A stretch of 64,000 nucleotides of DNA. Origin: Microcebus murinus. Lineage: Eukaryota > Chordata > Mammalia > Primates > Cheirogaleidae. The notes under the pieces were generated by a model. The model saw nothing but the letters and a program-made list of their open reading frames with translations. It had not been told where the DNA came from and ran no database searches. The stretch covers positions 101,709,001-101,773,000 of the forward strand of contig NC_134110.1 of the NCBI RefSeq assembly GCF_040939455.1. The letters are read 5' to 3'. Position numbers and translations under genes: made by a program. This document shows, in pieces, positions 1-11,325 of this stretch (the first letter of the stretch is position 1; every line of letters starts with the position of its first letter).

Positions 1-350
1 CTTCCAAAATGGGTAATTTGGCGATATTTACCAAAATTACAAGTGGCCACACTGCCTGAGCACGCAGTTTCATAGGCAGGAATTTAACTAACTACATACT
101 CAGACAAGTTTTCCAAAATGCACATAAGACACATTCTCTGCATCATGTGTTTTCAGTCCACAGTTATTTACTTGGCACCTACAATGACTTTCAAAATGTA
201 ATTCTCAAAAACAAAAACTATGAGTCTCAAACAAATATCAAATAAACACATGTCATAGATTTTATTCAACTGATTAATTATTGAGACAAGCAGTAATATG
301 GTAAAACTGGCTCAAAGGAAACTTTGAGTAAAGGAGATTTATATGGTCCT
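1..350. other. Unique AT-rich sequence
   Basis: No open frame, repeat signature or RNA gene was recognised here. Base composition is ordinary AT-rich intergenic sequence. Confidence 0.5.
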
Positions 351-431
351 TTAACCCTTTGCACTCGCTTGCTTTTTTCTCAGTATCCACTCGACATTAT
401 CCACAGTCGACATCTGAGTGCAAAGGGTTAA
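351..431. mobile_element. Short piggyBac-like MITE flanked by TTAA
   Basis: TTAA at 351-354 and 428-431 brackets a 73-bp body. Its ends are perfect 12-bp inverted repeats, CCCTTTGCACTC at 355-366 and the complement at 416-427. A second inverted pair (TCGAC at 391-395 and GTCGA at 406-410) lies inside. TTAA target duplication with CCC/GGG termini is the hallmark of piggyBac transposons. The element has no coding capacity, so it could only have moved with a transposase supplied in trans. PiggyBac families with recent activity are known from mouse lemur; assignment to one of them is inference. Confidence 0.8.
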
Positions 432-904
432 AAAGAGAATGTTAGAATTAGATTGTAGGGTACAAACTAGTTAAGGCCTACAGGGAAATAAACTATAACC
501 TTTGAAGTTATCTTCTCTATGGACAGAAATTATTTGCATCTTGACAGGACACAAATCAATAACTTAACATGGGTCTTTATAGAGCCTGAGACCTAAATTA
601 ATAGTAAATAGAAAAGTCAACCAAAGATAAATTCTCTTAGAAAATTAATTTCTGGATAAGTTTGTTAAATGATGTCCCATATGATACTGGAAGGGTATGC
701 TGCATGCTTCTGAACTTATTTCCAAGTTCACATAACTTTTTTTAGTATGACCTAATTGCTTGGGATACAGCAATGAACAAGGCAAGCAAGTTCCCTGCTT
801 TCCTGGAGCTGAAAATGTTTATAACAGGAAAAATTAAAAATAAAAACAGGAGAGGGAAATAAACAGCAAGGGGTCCCAATCTAGGGATAGTTACAAAAGA
901 CATG
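432..904. other. Intergenic sequence with possible L2 scrap
   Basis: Mostly unrecognised. The stretch near 765-830 (a 'ggatacagcaatgaacaa..' run followed by 'ccctgctttcctggagctg') resembles the antisense form of the L2 LINE 3' region, but it is short and degraded. Confidence 0.35.
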
Positions 905-1251
905 GTATGTGCATCCAAGTGTTAAAACAATTGATTGGGAGGCCTTTATGCTCAGACAGTTCCCGTGCCTTGGATTCCTACATTATTAAACCAAAAGCCA
1001 ACACAATGTAAAGAGTAAAATGAAATGTAAGCTTAACCAATCAGAAACTACCAACTAGGAACTTTCTTCTTCAACCAATCAAATATTTTCATCATCCTGC
1101 TTCCCTAAACACCTTACATAAATCTTCTACATGTGGCCCCTCAGTGGAGGACTAAACTACCCTGGTGATCTGCTGCTGCCCAATTCATGAATTGCTACCT
1201 GCTCAGATAAACTTGTTAACATTCTAATGTGTCCAAGTTTATCTTGTAACA
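905..1251 (+). mobile_element. ERV-type solo LTR (start uncertain)
   Basis: The right end reads TGTAACA at about 1245-1251, a typical LTR terminus. Upstream are two CCAAT-type boxes (accaatcag near 1037, accaatcaa near 1075), a weak TATA-like acataaat near 1117, and a 'gctcagataaacttgttaac' block near 1201 that resembles the R/U5 part of ERV1-class LTRs. No internal retroviral sequence follows, so it looks like a solo LTR. The left boundary and subfamily are not resolved. Confidence 0.55.
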
Positions 1252-1829
1252 AATGGAATGTGATGAATTCTATGCAGGCTGTAAAGAGACTAAAGTTGAT
1301 CTGTAACTGTTGAAAGCCAGAGGGCTAAGAAGCAAGTTGGTTTTGTGAGTTTTTTTCTCTTCTGTAAAAAGGGAGGACTTTGCCTATTGAGCTGAAAGCA
1401 GCACTCACTCAGAAGCCAAAATCATTCAGCCTCCACTTCAGCCCAAGGGAAATGGGAAGTGGAGGGAAAAAATCAACAATCTCTTATGAGAGTTGCCAAG
1501 GAAAACTGGGTCCTTAGAGTTAGAATGAAACAAAATCTGTCTGGCTGGAAACAGAAATTTGAAAGGGCACACTAGAAACATTTGGAAGAAGGGGAAACAG
1601 GGAGTGAAGACATAGGCATTTGAGTCTTAGAGAAGAAGCATAGAGCATGTAGAAATTACAAGGAAGGGAAGGGCTACAGCAGCTGCCCAGAGTGGGCATT
1701 GTGGGATGACTGAGGATAGTGGTGCATGATGAGATGATCTGACTCCATATCTCAAAAGAATTAATGTATTTCCAATTTCTGCTTAGCAAATAAAGAGCCT
1801 AGAAGTTGTCATTCCTGTATTACAAGAAG
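1252..1829. other. Unique intergenic sequence
   Basis: Nothing recognised. The open frames here are short, overlap on both strands and have no familiar motifs. Confidence 0.45.
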
Positions 1830-2366
1830 AAAAAGCTGGGCAAACTGAAAATCAGTGACTTTTCTTGGACCTATCAAAGAGCTGGCATTGTTGGGCAAAC
1901 CGTCACTCTGGAATCTGGAGAGACAGGTGCATCTAGAGAGATCCAGAAACGCAGTCTGCCCACTAGAGCAAAAGCCACCAGAGTCATAAACCAGAAGGAG
2001 CAGTCCACTGGTAATGTTGATAAATTGCTGGAGGCAGAAGGCGGACTAGCTTGAGAGTGAGAAACTCCTAGAGGCTGAAGTCTTCAGGGAATCCCTCTAT
2101 TTCACGAACTTTCTCTCCAGGAAACATATCAGGTTCTCATAGTCATACATAAACAATAAAAAAATAAAAAATAAAATTTAAAGATCCTCTTGTGACTCTG
2201 GCAGGGAGTGAGGAAGATTAACCACTTACTTCTTCTCCATAACAAAGGCCTACTGTCCAAGGGACTTTGCAAGATTTCAATTCTGAAAACCGAGCTCAAC
2301 TGGATAAAAAGGATTCCTTCCAACTCCAGCCCTCTTCAGCCTTCCTGTCTCAGCTAAGGTGAAACA

Positions 2367-2367
<1 letters not shown>

Positions 2368-2419
<52 letters not shown>
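2368..2419. repeat. (CA)n microsatellite, about 26 units
   Basis: Uninterrupted CA dinucleotide run. It generates spurious poly-CV open frames on the minus strand. The purity and length predict a polymorphic marker. Confidence 0.97.
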
Positions 2420-2421
<2 letters not shown>

Positions 2422-2889
2422 GACAGAGAGAGGGGGAAATAGATTGGGAACTCCACAGTGAGGAAAGGGAATGAGGGCAGGAGAAACAAAGGCCATGGCA
2501 ACACAGAAACACTCAGGAAGGTCACAGGCCAGAGACACCAGCCTTCAAAAAGGCTGAGATTTAATCAGAAGATTCTAGATATCTCTCCCCCACACCTTAC
2601 CACCACACTAATAGGGCTCCAATAAAATGAAAGCAGATTTTGATTGAAGCAGCTGCAGGACACAGACTCTCTGAGGAGGAATACTGAGGTAAGCCCAAAG
2701 TGAAGAGACAAAAACAAAGACACAAAAGTAATCTCATAGCTATAGCTACAGCAAATATTAAACATAGCCCAACATCTAATTAAATTAATGTAAATCTTCA
2801 CACTAACGTCCTATTTATCTCAATTCTTCTTACCCACCACAACATGCTTGGATTTCAGCAATAAATGAAAAGGCATGATAAAAGACAGA

Positions 2890-2950
2890 AATGAGAGAGA
2901 GAGAGAGCGAGAGAGGGAGAGCGAGAGAGACTATATATATATATAGTCTA
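2890..2950. repeat. (GA)n tract ending in a 22-bp AT palindrome
   Basis: A GA-rich purine tract (about 2893-2930) runs directly into a perfect palindrome at 2928-2949, AGACTATATAT and its complement. Confidence 0.9.
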
Positions 2951-3579
2951 AAGAGAAAAAGAAATCATCAGAACCAGATGCAGATGTGACACAGATGTTG
3001 GAATTCTCAGACAGGGAATTTAAAATAACACCGATTAATATTTTAAAGATGCTCATGGAAAAAGTAGATAACATGCAAGAACAGATGGATAATGTAAGCA
3101 GAGAAATAAAAATGCTAAGAAAAAATCAAAAGGAAATGCTAGAGATCAAAAACACCATAACAGAAATGAGCCGTATTTTGGCTCATGTGTAGATGGGCAT
3201 GGCTGTGGAAAGAATCAGTGAATTTTGCAATAGGTCAGCAGAAGCTTCTCAAACTGAAATGCAAAGAGGAAAAAGAACGGGAAAAAAGAGAACAGAACAT
3301 CTAAGAACACAGCCAATATCAGAAGGTATAACATACACATAATTGGAATACCTAAAGGAGAAAAAAGAGAAAATGGAACAGAATAATTATTTGGAGTAAT
3401 AATAGTTGAGAATGTTTCAAAATTAATCACAAACATCAAACCACAGATACAGATCGGGGAAGCTCGAAGAACACCAGGCAGGGTAAGTTCCAAGAAAAAC
3501 CACAGGTAAGTATGCCATCCTTGAAAGACTCACCCAGCCCGCACCTGGTCAGTGAAGAGGGGGAGGAAATTGAGCCGTC

Positions 3580-4250
3580 TGGAAGTACTTGAAGGTTTTC
3601 ACATGTTTGACACCTCAATTCCTCCCTCTTTTTCACCTTCCACTTCAAGTTTCTCAGAAAATTCCACCAGTTCTCTCAGAAATATCTCTCAAATCCAACA
3701 TCTCCTTTATCTTTCTTTTGCCACTGCCTGCGCCTAGGACCTCATCTCTGTTACTTGGGACTAACATGACAACCTCGTTATCTGTAACCAGGTGCTTCCC
3801 TACACGTGGAGGCCACAGATTTTGTCCAAAACACTCAGCTTGCTGTTTGGTAGCGGCAAACCAATACCTAAAATTCTTCTGAAAACTTGGCTACAAATGA
3901 ATTTGTTAGATTCATTTCCGCTACCTACCTCAATGCACCCAAAATGAACTCAGTTCTTTTCTTTCTGGCCTTGGTACACACTATTCCCTATTCTTAGAAC
4001 ATGTCACCCCATTCTTTACGTTAGTCCTTAATCATCTTTTAAGATCTAGTTCAAATACCACCTTCTCAGTGAGGCTTTCCCATATCTTCAGAGTTAAATC
4101 AGTTGCTCTGTAATACACCTGAACTATATGTTATTAATACCTGTTGAAGCAGTTACCATGTTATACTAACATTACAATTTATTTTCTGACATGTTGATGT
4201 GTTGGCCCTGGGATGAAAGCTCCACAAGGGCAGAGGCATAGCACATAAAC
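3580..4250 (+). mobile_element. L2 LINE 3' region, sense
   Basis: Degraded match to the L2 3' portion. It includes the 'ttctcagaaatatctctcaaatccaac' type of block near 3650-3690, the 'ggtacacactattccctattcttagaac' block near 3970-4000, 'cttttaagatctagttcaaatacca' near 4037-4060 and 'gaggctttccc' near 4071. The end fades near 'gaaagctccacaagggcagaggc' at 4217-4240. This L2 is ancient and inactive. Confidence 0.65.
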
Positions 4251-7190
4251 CTGTAGTAGCCACTACATAAACCTATTAAAATGAAGTAAAAAGATGAGAT
4301 AATTTTTGGAAAGATATTGACAGTCAAGGACATTGATAGTGAAAATAAAGAAGGAAATTTTCTGAATATAAAGAAAACCAACTGACAGAAGGTTCTGGGC
4401 ATTTGATTTAACAATTAATTTGGAAACAAGAAGCTGTTGCTGTATTGCCCAGGAAGGCAGGTGGCCCTGGCATTTTGTATTTCACTTTTATAAGAAAAGT
4501 AGGTTTCTAATGTGCAACGTCACATCAGAGATTTCTTCAGTAAAGCAAAATCTTGTCACGCTGCTGGGGGTGTGTTCCTTCTTCCTGGGCTTTACATCAT
4601 CCGCCCTGTCATAACAGGGAAAGCTCCATGCACTATGCAATGCCCAATATTCCAACTTTTGATAGCCACAAGTCAGCAAAAAACCCTGTCAATAAATATT
4701 AAAATAATCATTCTTAATAATATTCCCATCAATATCTCTTAATTTTTAAAATAATTTTGGTAATTAGGAAGTTAATTTATTTTTAAATGTTCTTATCCAT
4801 TTCATTCTGTTTTGACACAAACTAACGGATCATTCATTTTATTTAAATTACCAGGCATAGACTAGGGCACCATCAGCTCAGTGCTTGGGCAGCCCTATCT
4901 ATGTGACATCCCTGCCTTGTGACCAGAACAAGTCATTTGGGAACAGGAAATTCTACTATTTACTAATAATCTACAAATGCTATGCCATCTCACTTTTAGA
5001 GTAAGCCTTTAAGGTAAGAGTTCCTTAGCAAAGGTGTGATCAGGCAAAGTCCCAGCCTTGGCCTGATTCAGCAGGAGAGCCCTGCAAGGGGGTGAGGCTT
5101 TATACCCCAGCCCCATCCTATGTCCCCCTCACTGGCCATTGGCAGTGAGCTGCCCCTGGGGAGTGGGATGAGAGGAAATGTATGCTCCCAGGCACTTCGG
5201 GCTCTCTGGCATGGGGGATATTGGGTTCAGAAGCCTGGGAACAGTTCTCCAAAGAGATCCACAGGTGCCAACCATTAGAAGCCAAGGCACACAGAAGCTT
5301 AGGGGGTGGGTGCAAATATATGGTAAAAGGGATCCCAGAGGATTTGGGTGAAACATTAATGGTATCTGCTACCAAGAGACTAAGTGTTTTTCCCAGGCAA
5401 ACTTGAGATTAAATATAGATCTTTAAACTTGAAATATCACTACTGAGTCTTCCATTGTCCAGAAACTTCACTTTTTCAGAACATTCCTGTTATTCTACTA
5501 ACTAAGGCAGATACTTTGAGACCTAATTGCCACTCACTCTGCACAGACCCTGTTACAAAGCTATACAAAGTCACCTAATAAAACCCAAAGGATATAATAA
5601 CATACCCTGCCAACATGATTGCTAAATGAATGACAGGTAACACACCTTGTCACATCACTGGGGATGACTGCGGCTTCCCTCACATGACACAAGATGGCAC
5701 AGAAAAGGGAGAGATTGATGCCTAAAGAATGACTTTAATAAAATAAAGTACAATGAATTCACAGGAAATGAAACTTCATTAGCTCAGATGCCTCCATATG
5801 GAACTACTTGTTGGGTCAAGAGCTTTCCAGAAAACCATATGAAACCCTGGGAAATGTCTGTTTTGGATGCAAGAAATCTCAAGGGATTTTATAGATTCAA
5901 ATCTTTGTTATGGAAAAAGAAACTTTGAGCTTCGCCTGGGAAGTCTGAGTTCTGGGAGACATGCCAAACTCAAAGCTGACGTGATTTGCAATAACCTAGT
6001 TAATCAACCATAAAAATCAAGGCTTCATCATTTTTTTTAGAGATAATCACACACTATAATTTTGAACAGTAAGAGTTATTGTGAGAAAACCATGTGCTTT
6101 AGCAAGGGTATTTGTTTGTTTAAAAGACTTTTAAATGTAAGAATCTCAGCCAAGAACTTTCCTTTTATATAAATATCCAATATACTGATGTTTTCAAATT
6201 CCATTTGCCCATATTTGTAAAAGATAAAGTGATTTCAAAGAACTTTCATGATTTCACCTTGGCTTTTTAAATAAAAGAAATTGACTTTGACAAAAGTCAG
6301 AAATTCATTTATCCCTTATGTGTCTTGTAAAGCTGAATTTTTACATACACAAATTAGAATTTTGAAACTCAAACAAAGGCAGGCTCATTTTTACTAGCAT
6401 GAGTCTGTCTGAAATTTTATTTCTTCTAAATAATCAAAATTTTGACTTCTTCTTTTTTAAAAAACAGACTATCAGAGCTTGTAAGCTGAAATTGTATAAA
6501 GGGCTCAGCAAAGCAGTTTTGAGGGTCTGGTAGAAAAAGAGGGTGAAATTGAAGAGAAAAGCAGATCCGAAATGTCCATCTCAGGAGAAATGGTGAGGAA
6601 AGTAGAAAGTAAAGTTGAGCTTTGGGTTTTCTCTGTCTTCCACTTCTGGCCCCTCTTTTTTGAAATACCAGATTCTTTGAAGCTGCTCAGGATTCTGCAA
6701 CGGGTCTCATCCAGATATGCTCAGCAGAATAACCTATAGAGCTTAAAAAGATAAATTCAAGCTCTTGAGACTTCAGGTTTCCCTGGAGATCCCTGAGATA
6801 CTAACAGAGGCCTACAAGGTCAAAGCTCTTTTCATAATAATACTAAGATGCTATTTGCCTTTTTCACTCTTGTTTCCTTTAAGTGTAAAGTTTTCCAGAC
6901 TCTATATAATGTGTAACATCATAACAGATTAAAATGCAAAAGAAGATAAGAGAACCTAGCTATCTTTTCTTGTCAATTAAAGACATTTGCAAAGATGTAA
7001 CACAATGCCACTCTTCTCACTTTTATTTTTCTTTAAAATATAATTATTGACCATAAAAATGTCAACATAATATATAATAGGTTTATTTTATTTTAAATGA
7101 ATTAATACAAATTCTTAAAATGTCTCAGTTTTACTTTATAATATGGTGAATATTAATAGATAGAATCTACATAACAAATAGAACTCCGGG
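4251..7190. other. Unique AT-rich intergenic sequence
   Basis: No repeat or gene confidently recognised over nearly 3 kb. A moderately GC-rich island of unknown nature lies at about 5030-5350; overlapping open frames there on both strands show no motif. Confidence 0.45.
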
Positions 7191-7195
7191 ACCTT

Positions 7196-7250
7196 CAATA
7201 ATTTTTAAGAGTATTAAAATGGTCCTGAGACTAAAAAGTTTGAGAACTGC
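7196..7250. mobile_element. hAT (MER5-like) terminal fragment
   Basis: The end 'aaaaagtttgagaactgct' near 7234-7252 is the right-hand terminus typical of MER5-type hAT MITEs. Only the last 50 or so bases are present. Confidence 0.5.
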
Positions 7251-7830
7251 TAGTGTGATAGAATGACTCTTGTAATAAAAAAAAAAACACTAACATATTT
7301 TATAAAACGTAAACCACATTTTTAGATGCAGTATGAGCTAACATAGTAATAGGTGATTTGCAGGGCTCAAAAACACAGCAAAATCAGGCATTCTAGGAGG
7401 CAGGCAAGTACCAAAGCCAGTTATGCACTAAAGATACCTGCTTAGTCCTAGAAACCTTGGGCTTCTGCTGTGACAGATATGCAAGGGCTGAAGCTAAGGA
7501 CCTCTTGATGGGAAGTCTAATAGAACTTGTCTTGTAAAGATGGAACCCCAGTGATTCGTGTCCTCAGAATTGGGACGAGCAAGAATAAATCTATTACTAG
7601 GCATGGGCTAGTCAAGAAATCTTTCTTAACTTTGGTGCTGAATGGAGGGGAAGAAACAACAACTCTGTTGATAATTCATAATCATAAAGGGCTCTTATGA
7701 TGCATAGCAGTCCAAATTTATCTCCACCTGTGCAGTCTGTAAAAGCTCACATGGAAAATTTAATTTAAATGTCTTTAGATGGTGATGGTGGACAACTGAC
7801 CAAACAAATTCTCACTCAAGGATACAATTT

Positions 7831-8144
7831 ATATTTATATATTTTATTTTATTTTATTTATTTTTTATTTCAGCATGTTATGGGGGTACAAATGTTTAAG
7901 TTACATATATTGCCTTTGCCCCACCCGAGTCAGAGCTTCAAGCATGTCCATCCCCCAGACAGTGCACACCACACCCACCAGGTGTGAATATACCCACCCC
8001 CTCCTCCCCACTCCCACCTGCCCAACACCCAGTGAATGTTATTACTAGGTGTGCACTTAAGTGTTGGTCAGTTAATACCAATTTGCTGGTGAGTACACGT
8101 GGTGCTTGTTTTTCCATCCTTGTGATACGTCATTTAGTAGAATG
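7831..8144 (-). mobile_element. Young strepsirrhine-type L1 3' end, 5'-truncated
   Basis: Read on the minus strand this is an L1 3' UTR ending at the 'ataacatgctgaaataaaa' region (7860-7885 in plus coordinates) followed by an A-rich tail (T/A-rich 7831-7865). It is flanked by an 11-bp direct repeat, GGATACAATTT, at 7820-7830 and 8145-8155. The target-site duplication shows a single, 5'-truncated retrotransposition event. No coding sequence remains. Confidence 0.85.
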
Positions 8145-8155
8145 GGATACAATTT

Positions 8156-8799
8156 TAACGTAATTTCTTATAATGTATAAACAACCATTAGGCAGATGTG
8201 AAAACAATTATATAGATGTTATGGAAATAAAAAATATAATCCGAAATGCAAACTATGGCTTTCCTGTAAGCTGTATAGCTGTAACCATGAATATTTTCTC
8301 ATCTTCCTCTGGCTACAGGCCAAAGTAAGTCAGTGAAGTCACCAACCCCACTTCTGCCAGCTGATGCAGAAAGGGATCAAAGGTGAACTGATGACCCGCA
8401 ACCCTTTGACAGTCACTCCTGGGCTACGAGAGCACTTCGGTCTATGGAAGGGCAGACACGAGACGTGAGAGAATGGACACTGCCAATGTGCACACGCCTG
8501 AGAAAGGTCCTGAATGAGGAGGGAGAGAATTCTGCATTGGTCACTCAGCAGATTCCACAGACCTACTGAGAATAGAGACTGCCACATGCATCCCCAGGTG
8601 CCACGGCTTGTACCTAGAGGGGAAAGGGACAGGAGTCCAGAACAAGTAGATTCTTGTGGGACGCGTGTATAAGGAGTGGCTACAGGCCAACAAGGAGCTC
8701 ATCAAAATTCAGTCCAAACAGGAAGCAACTAAGGCGAAATCAACAGTCTCCCCTTTCTCTCCACACAGAGGCCTCATCAGTAACAGATCACACCATATA
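8156..8799. other. Intergenic sequence, possible L1M 5' part
   Basis: No confident match. It leads into the L1M ORF1 homology that starts near 8800 and may be the 5' UTR of that element. Confidence 0.35.
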
Positions 8800-9199
8800 C
8801 TAGACTATCAGAATTAGCAAGCACTCAATGGACTGACTAAACAACAGACTAGACACAGTTGAAGAGGCATTTCATGAAATAGAAAACAGATCAGAAGATA
8901 CTATCCAGATGCAGTACAAAGAAAAAAATATTAGAAAGTACAAGAAAGATTAAGGGATGTGGAGGGTGAAGTGAAAACATCTATTGTATTCCCAATTAGA
9001 GTTCCAGGAGGAAATAAGAGAAATTATAAAGAAGAGCAAATATTTGAAGAAAAAACAGATGAAAAATTTTTTTAATTATTGAAGCATATTAACCTTCAGA
9101 TCCAAGAAACCCCAACACACAGTTAGAAACATCATCCCCAAATTATAGAATACAGAAAAAAAGAAAAAAGAATTAAAAGCAAGCATAGACAACAAACTA

Positions 9200-9526
9200 A
9201 TGACAAAAAATAATTTATAGCAGTCACAAAGAACAAATACTACATGATTCCACTTATATGTGGAATCTAAAATAATCAAATTCACCGAAGCAAAAAGCAG
9301 AATGGTGGTTTCCAGGAAGTAAGGGAGGAGGAGAAAAGGAGAGTTGCTGTTCAAGGATATAAAGTTTCCGTATGCAAGGTGAATTTATTCTGGAGATCTG
9401 CTGGTCAGCACTGTGGCAACAATATTAGTTAATAAAATTGTATTGTACAGTTAAAAATCTGTTAAGAGGGTAAATTTCATGTTAAGTGTTCTTATCACAA
9501 TAAAACTAAAATTAAAATTAAAAATG
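9200..9526 (+). mobile_element. L1MA/MB-type 3' UTR nested in older L1
   Basis: The sequence from 'aaatactacatgattccacttatatg' (9235) through 'ttaagagggtaaatttcatgttaag' to 'cacaataaaa' (about 9505) is the typical 3' UTR of an intermediate-age L1, with an A-rich tail. ORF1 sequence of the host L1M resumes after the following Alu monomer, so this is a nested insertion. Confidence 0.7.
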
Positions 9527-9528
9527 AA

Positions 9529-9697
9529 GGCCTGGTGCAGTGGCTCATATCTATAATCCCAGCACTTTGGGATGTGAGTCAGGAGGATTGCTTGAAGCCA
9601 GGAGTTCGAGGTTGTAGTGAGCTGTGATGACACCACTGCATTCTAGCCTGGGTGACAAAGCGAGACCCTGTCCCTAAAAAATAAATAAATAAATAAA
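9529..9697 (+). mobile_element. Alu-type monomer (FLAM-like)
   Basis: Begins ggcctggtgcagtggctca, contains a B-box-like 'gttcgaggttgtag', ends 'gagaccctgtccct' and an (AAAT)n tail. The length of about 150 bp before the tail shows a single 7SL-derived monomer rather than a dimer. It lies at the tail of the L1 3' UTR just upstream. Confidence 0.85.
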
Positions 9698-10423
9698 CAC
9701 AATGAAAAATGTATATTGAAAGATGATTTCTCAACAGCAACAATGGAAGTTAGAAAGAAATAGAATATTTTCATCAATTTTGAGAGATATTAACTTTCAA
9801 ACTATAATTTTATATTCAGCAAAAGTTTTTTATAAGAGCAAAGGCAAAATCAACATATTTTCAAACAACCAAAACCTAGGAGAGTTTACCACTAATAGAT
9901 GCTCACTAAAGAAAATTCTAAAGGAGGTATTTCAAACAAAAGAAAATGTGCCCAAAGGGAAGGTCTGATATGCAAGAAGGAATGATAAGCAAAGATATTA
10001 GTAAATGTATAGGAAATTCAAGTGCTTATTGATCATAAAAGAATAATATCAAATTTGTGGAGTTTAAAAGGCAAAGTAGGACAACAGACAAAATAGTATA
10101 GAGCTTTAGAGGAGATAATCAGGTTTAAATTATTTGGAGAGAATAAAGATATTAATTTTTTTCTTAAGAAATTGCTAAATATGTGTGTTAATACTAGCTG
10201 GAATAATGACCAAATACTTGACATAAAGCATATAATTTGCAAACCAATGCTGATTTAAAAAATGTAAAGAGAAAATCTCAATCAAGAATAAGGCAAATAA
10301 AGGTTGAGAGTGGGGAAGAGGAGAACAAAACAGAACAGAATGCACATAATAGGAAATAAATCTAAATGTATGAGAAGCTCAATAAACAGTATGATTAAAC
10401 TATTGAGTTAAAAGATGAAAGTT

Positions 10424-10511
10424 GAGACTCAGACTTGTGGGGGGAGGGAGGGAAATGGGCATTTATTGAAACCTTAAAATCTGTACCCCCATAATATGCC
10501 GAAATAAAAAA

Positions 10512-10544
<33 letters not shown>
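10424..10544 (+). mobile_element. Young strepsirrhine-type L1 tail with TSD
   Basis: Only the last 80 or so bases of an L1 3' UTR (gggggagggagggaaatggg .. tacccccataatatgcc) plus an (AAAT)n tail are present. Direct repeats AAAAGATGAAAGTT flank it at 10410-10423 and 10545-10558, a clean 14-bp target-site duplication. It is inserted into the older L1M. Confidence 0.9.
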
Positions 10545-10546
<2 letters not shown>

Positions 10547-10574
10547 AAGATGAAAGTTATTCAGATAATTTTTT

Positions 10575-10800
10575 TCCATGTTGTTTATAAGACTAAAAGA
10601 GGATTGGCAGACCACAGTCCCTGGGCCAGGTCAGACACCTGCCTATTACGTATGGTTCTTTGGCTAAGAATGGTCTTTATGGTTTTAAATGGTTGGAAAA
10701 AAGAACATGTGACAGAAACCACATGTGACCCACAAAAGCTAAAATATTTAGTATCTGACTCCTTAGAGAAAAAGTCTGCTGACTTCTGCTTTAAAATATA
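10575..10800. mobile_element. hAT-Charlie-type nonautonomous DNA transposon
   Basis: Ends resemble the family with 'ggcaaactacagcccgtgggcc' at one side and 'gaaaaagt.tgctgac' at the other (ggattggcagaccacagtcc at 10602, gagaaaaagtctgctgacttctg at 10766-10788). The copy at 34352-34590 belongs to the same family and shares the 'aaagc(c)taaaatattta' block. No transposase frame. Confidence 0.6.
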
Positions 10801-10899
10801 AAATTATAAGATCCAGAGTATGGATAGATTGGAAACAGACATATTAATTTTAGAATAGACCATCATTGTCCCTCAATATCCAAATATTAACTAGACACA

Positions 10900-11325
10900 T
10901 GCACATCTTGCTAAATACCACTTTTGTTAACCTCCCTTGTAGTTAGGTATAGCCAACAAGAAGTGAACTGAATTGACATACAATTCCAGGTCAGGTCTTT
11001 AAAATAAATACATATGCCTCCTGCTCCACTTTCCCTCCCCATCTCACAGAAGAGAGGAGAGGGGTCGGGGTTGGGGGGAGCCATTGTTGACCATGGAATG
11101 AGCCTCCTCCTCACTAAGAGGCTGGCAAAGCATTAAGACAGAAGGCACCCAGGTCCCCACTGTTGTGGAAACCAAGGTATCCCATAATCCCTGTACTGAC
11201 CACCTCCAGGTCATTACAGAGTAAGGAGAAATAGTCTTCTCTCTCATTTAAGCCATTCTTGGTGGGAATCTATGTTACTGTAATTTAGCCTGTACCCTAA
11301 CCAATAATCAAATACTAAGTAAAAT
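10900..11325 (+). mobile_element. MLT1-type MaLR LTR
   Basis: The sequence runs from 'tttgttaacctcccttgtagttaggtatagcc' through 'tctctcatttaagccattcttggtgggaatctatgttactgtaat', a layout typical of the 3' half of MLT1 LTRs. It contains three adjacent G runs (11064-11083) that could fold as a G-quadruplex. Solo, no internal sequence. Confidence 0.55.

Larger units (their letters stand above)
1830..3520 (+). mobile_element. L1M/HAL1-like LINE, 5' region and decayed ORF1
   Basis: The best part is 2986-3190, which encodes an N-terminal L1 ORF1p-like coiled-coil segment (KVDNMQEQMDNVSREI, RKNQKEMLEIKNTITEM) and then hits a premature stop at 3190. The nucleotide similarity to L1/HAL1 ORF1 continues past it to about 3520 in other frames, so the gene is dead. 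The 1830-2340 and 2550-2980 stretches look like the associated 5' UTR; this is less certain. A CA microsatellite sits inside. HAL1 (an ORF1-only LINE) and an old L1M cannot be separated by eye. Confidence 0.65.

Noticed and set aside
2277..2538. Minus-strand frames with long Cys-Val repeats
   Set aside because: They are translations of the (CA)n microsatellite.
2986..3192. 68-codon frame resembling L1 ORF1p
   Set aside because: Real similarity, but a truncated fragment of a dead LINE; annotated as part of the mobile element, not as a gene.
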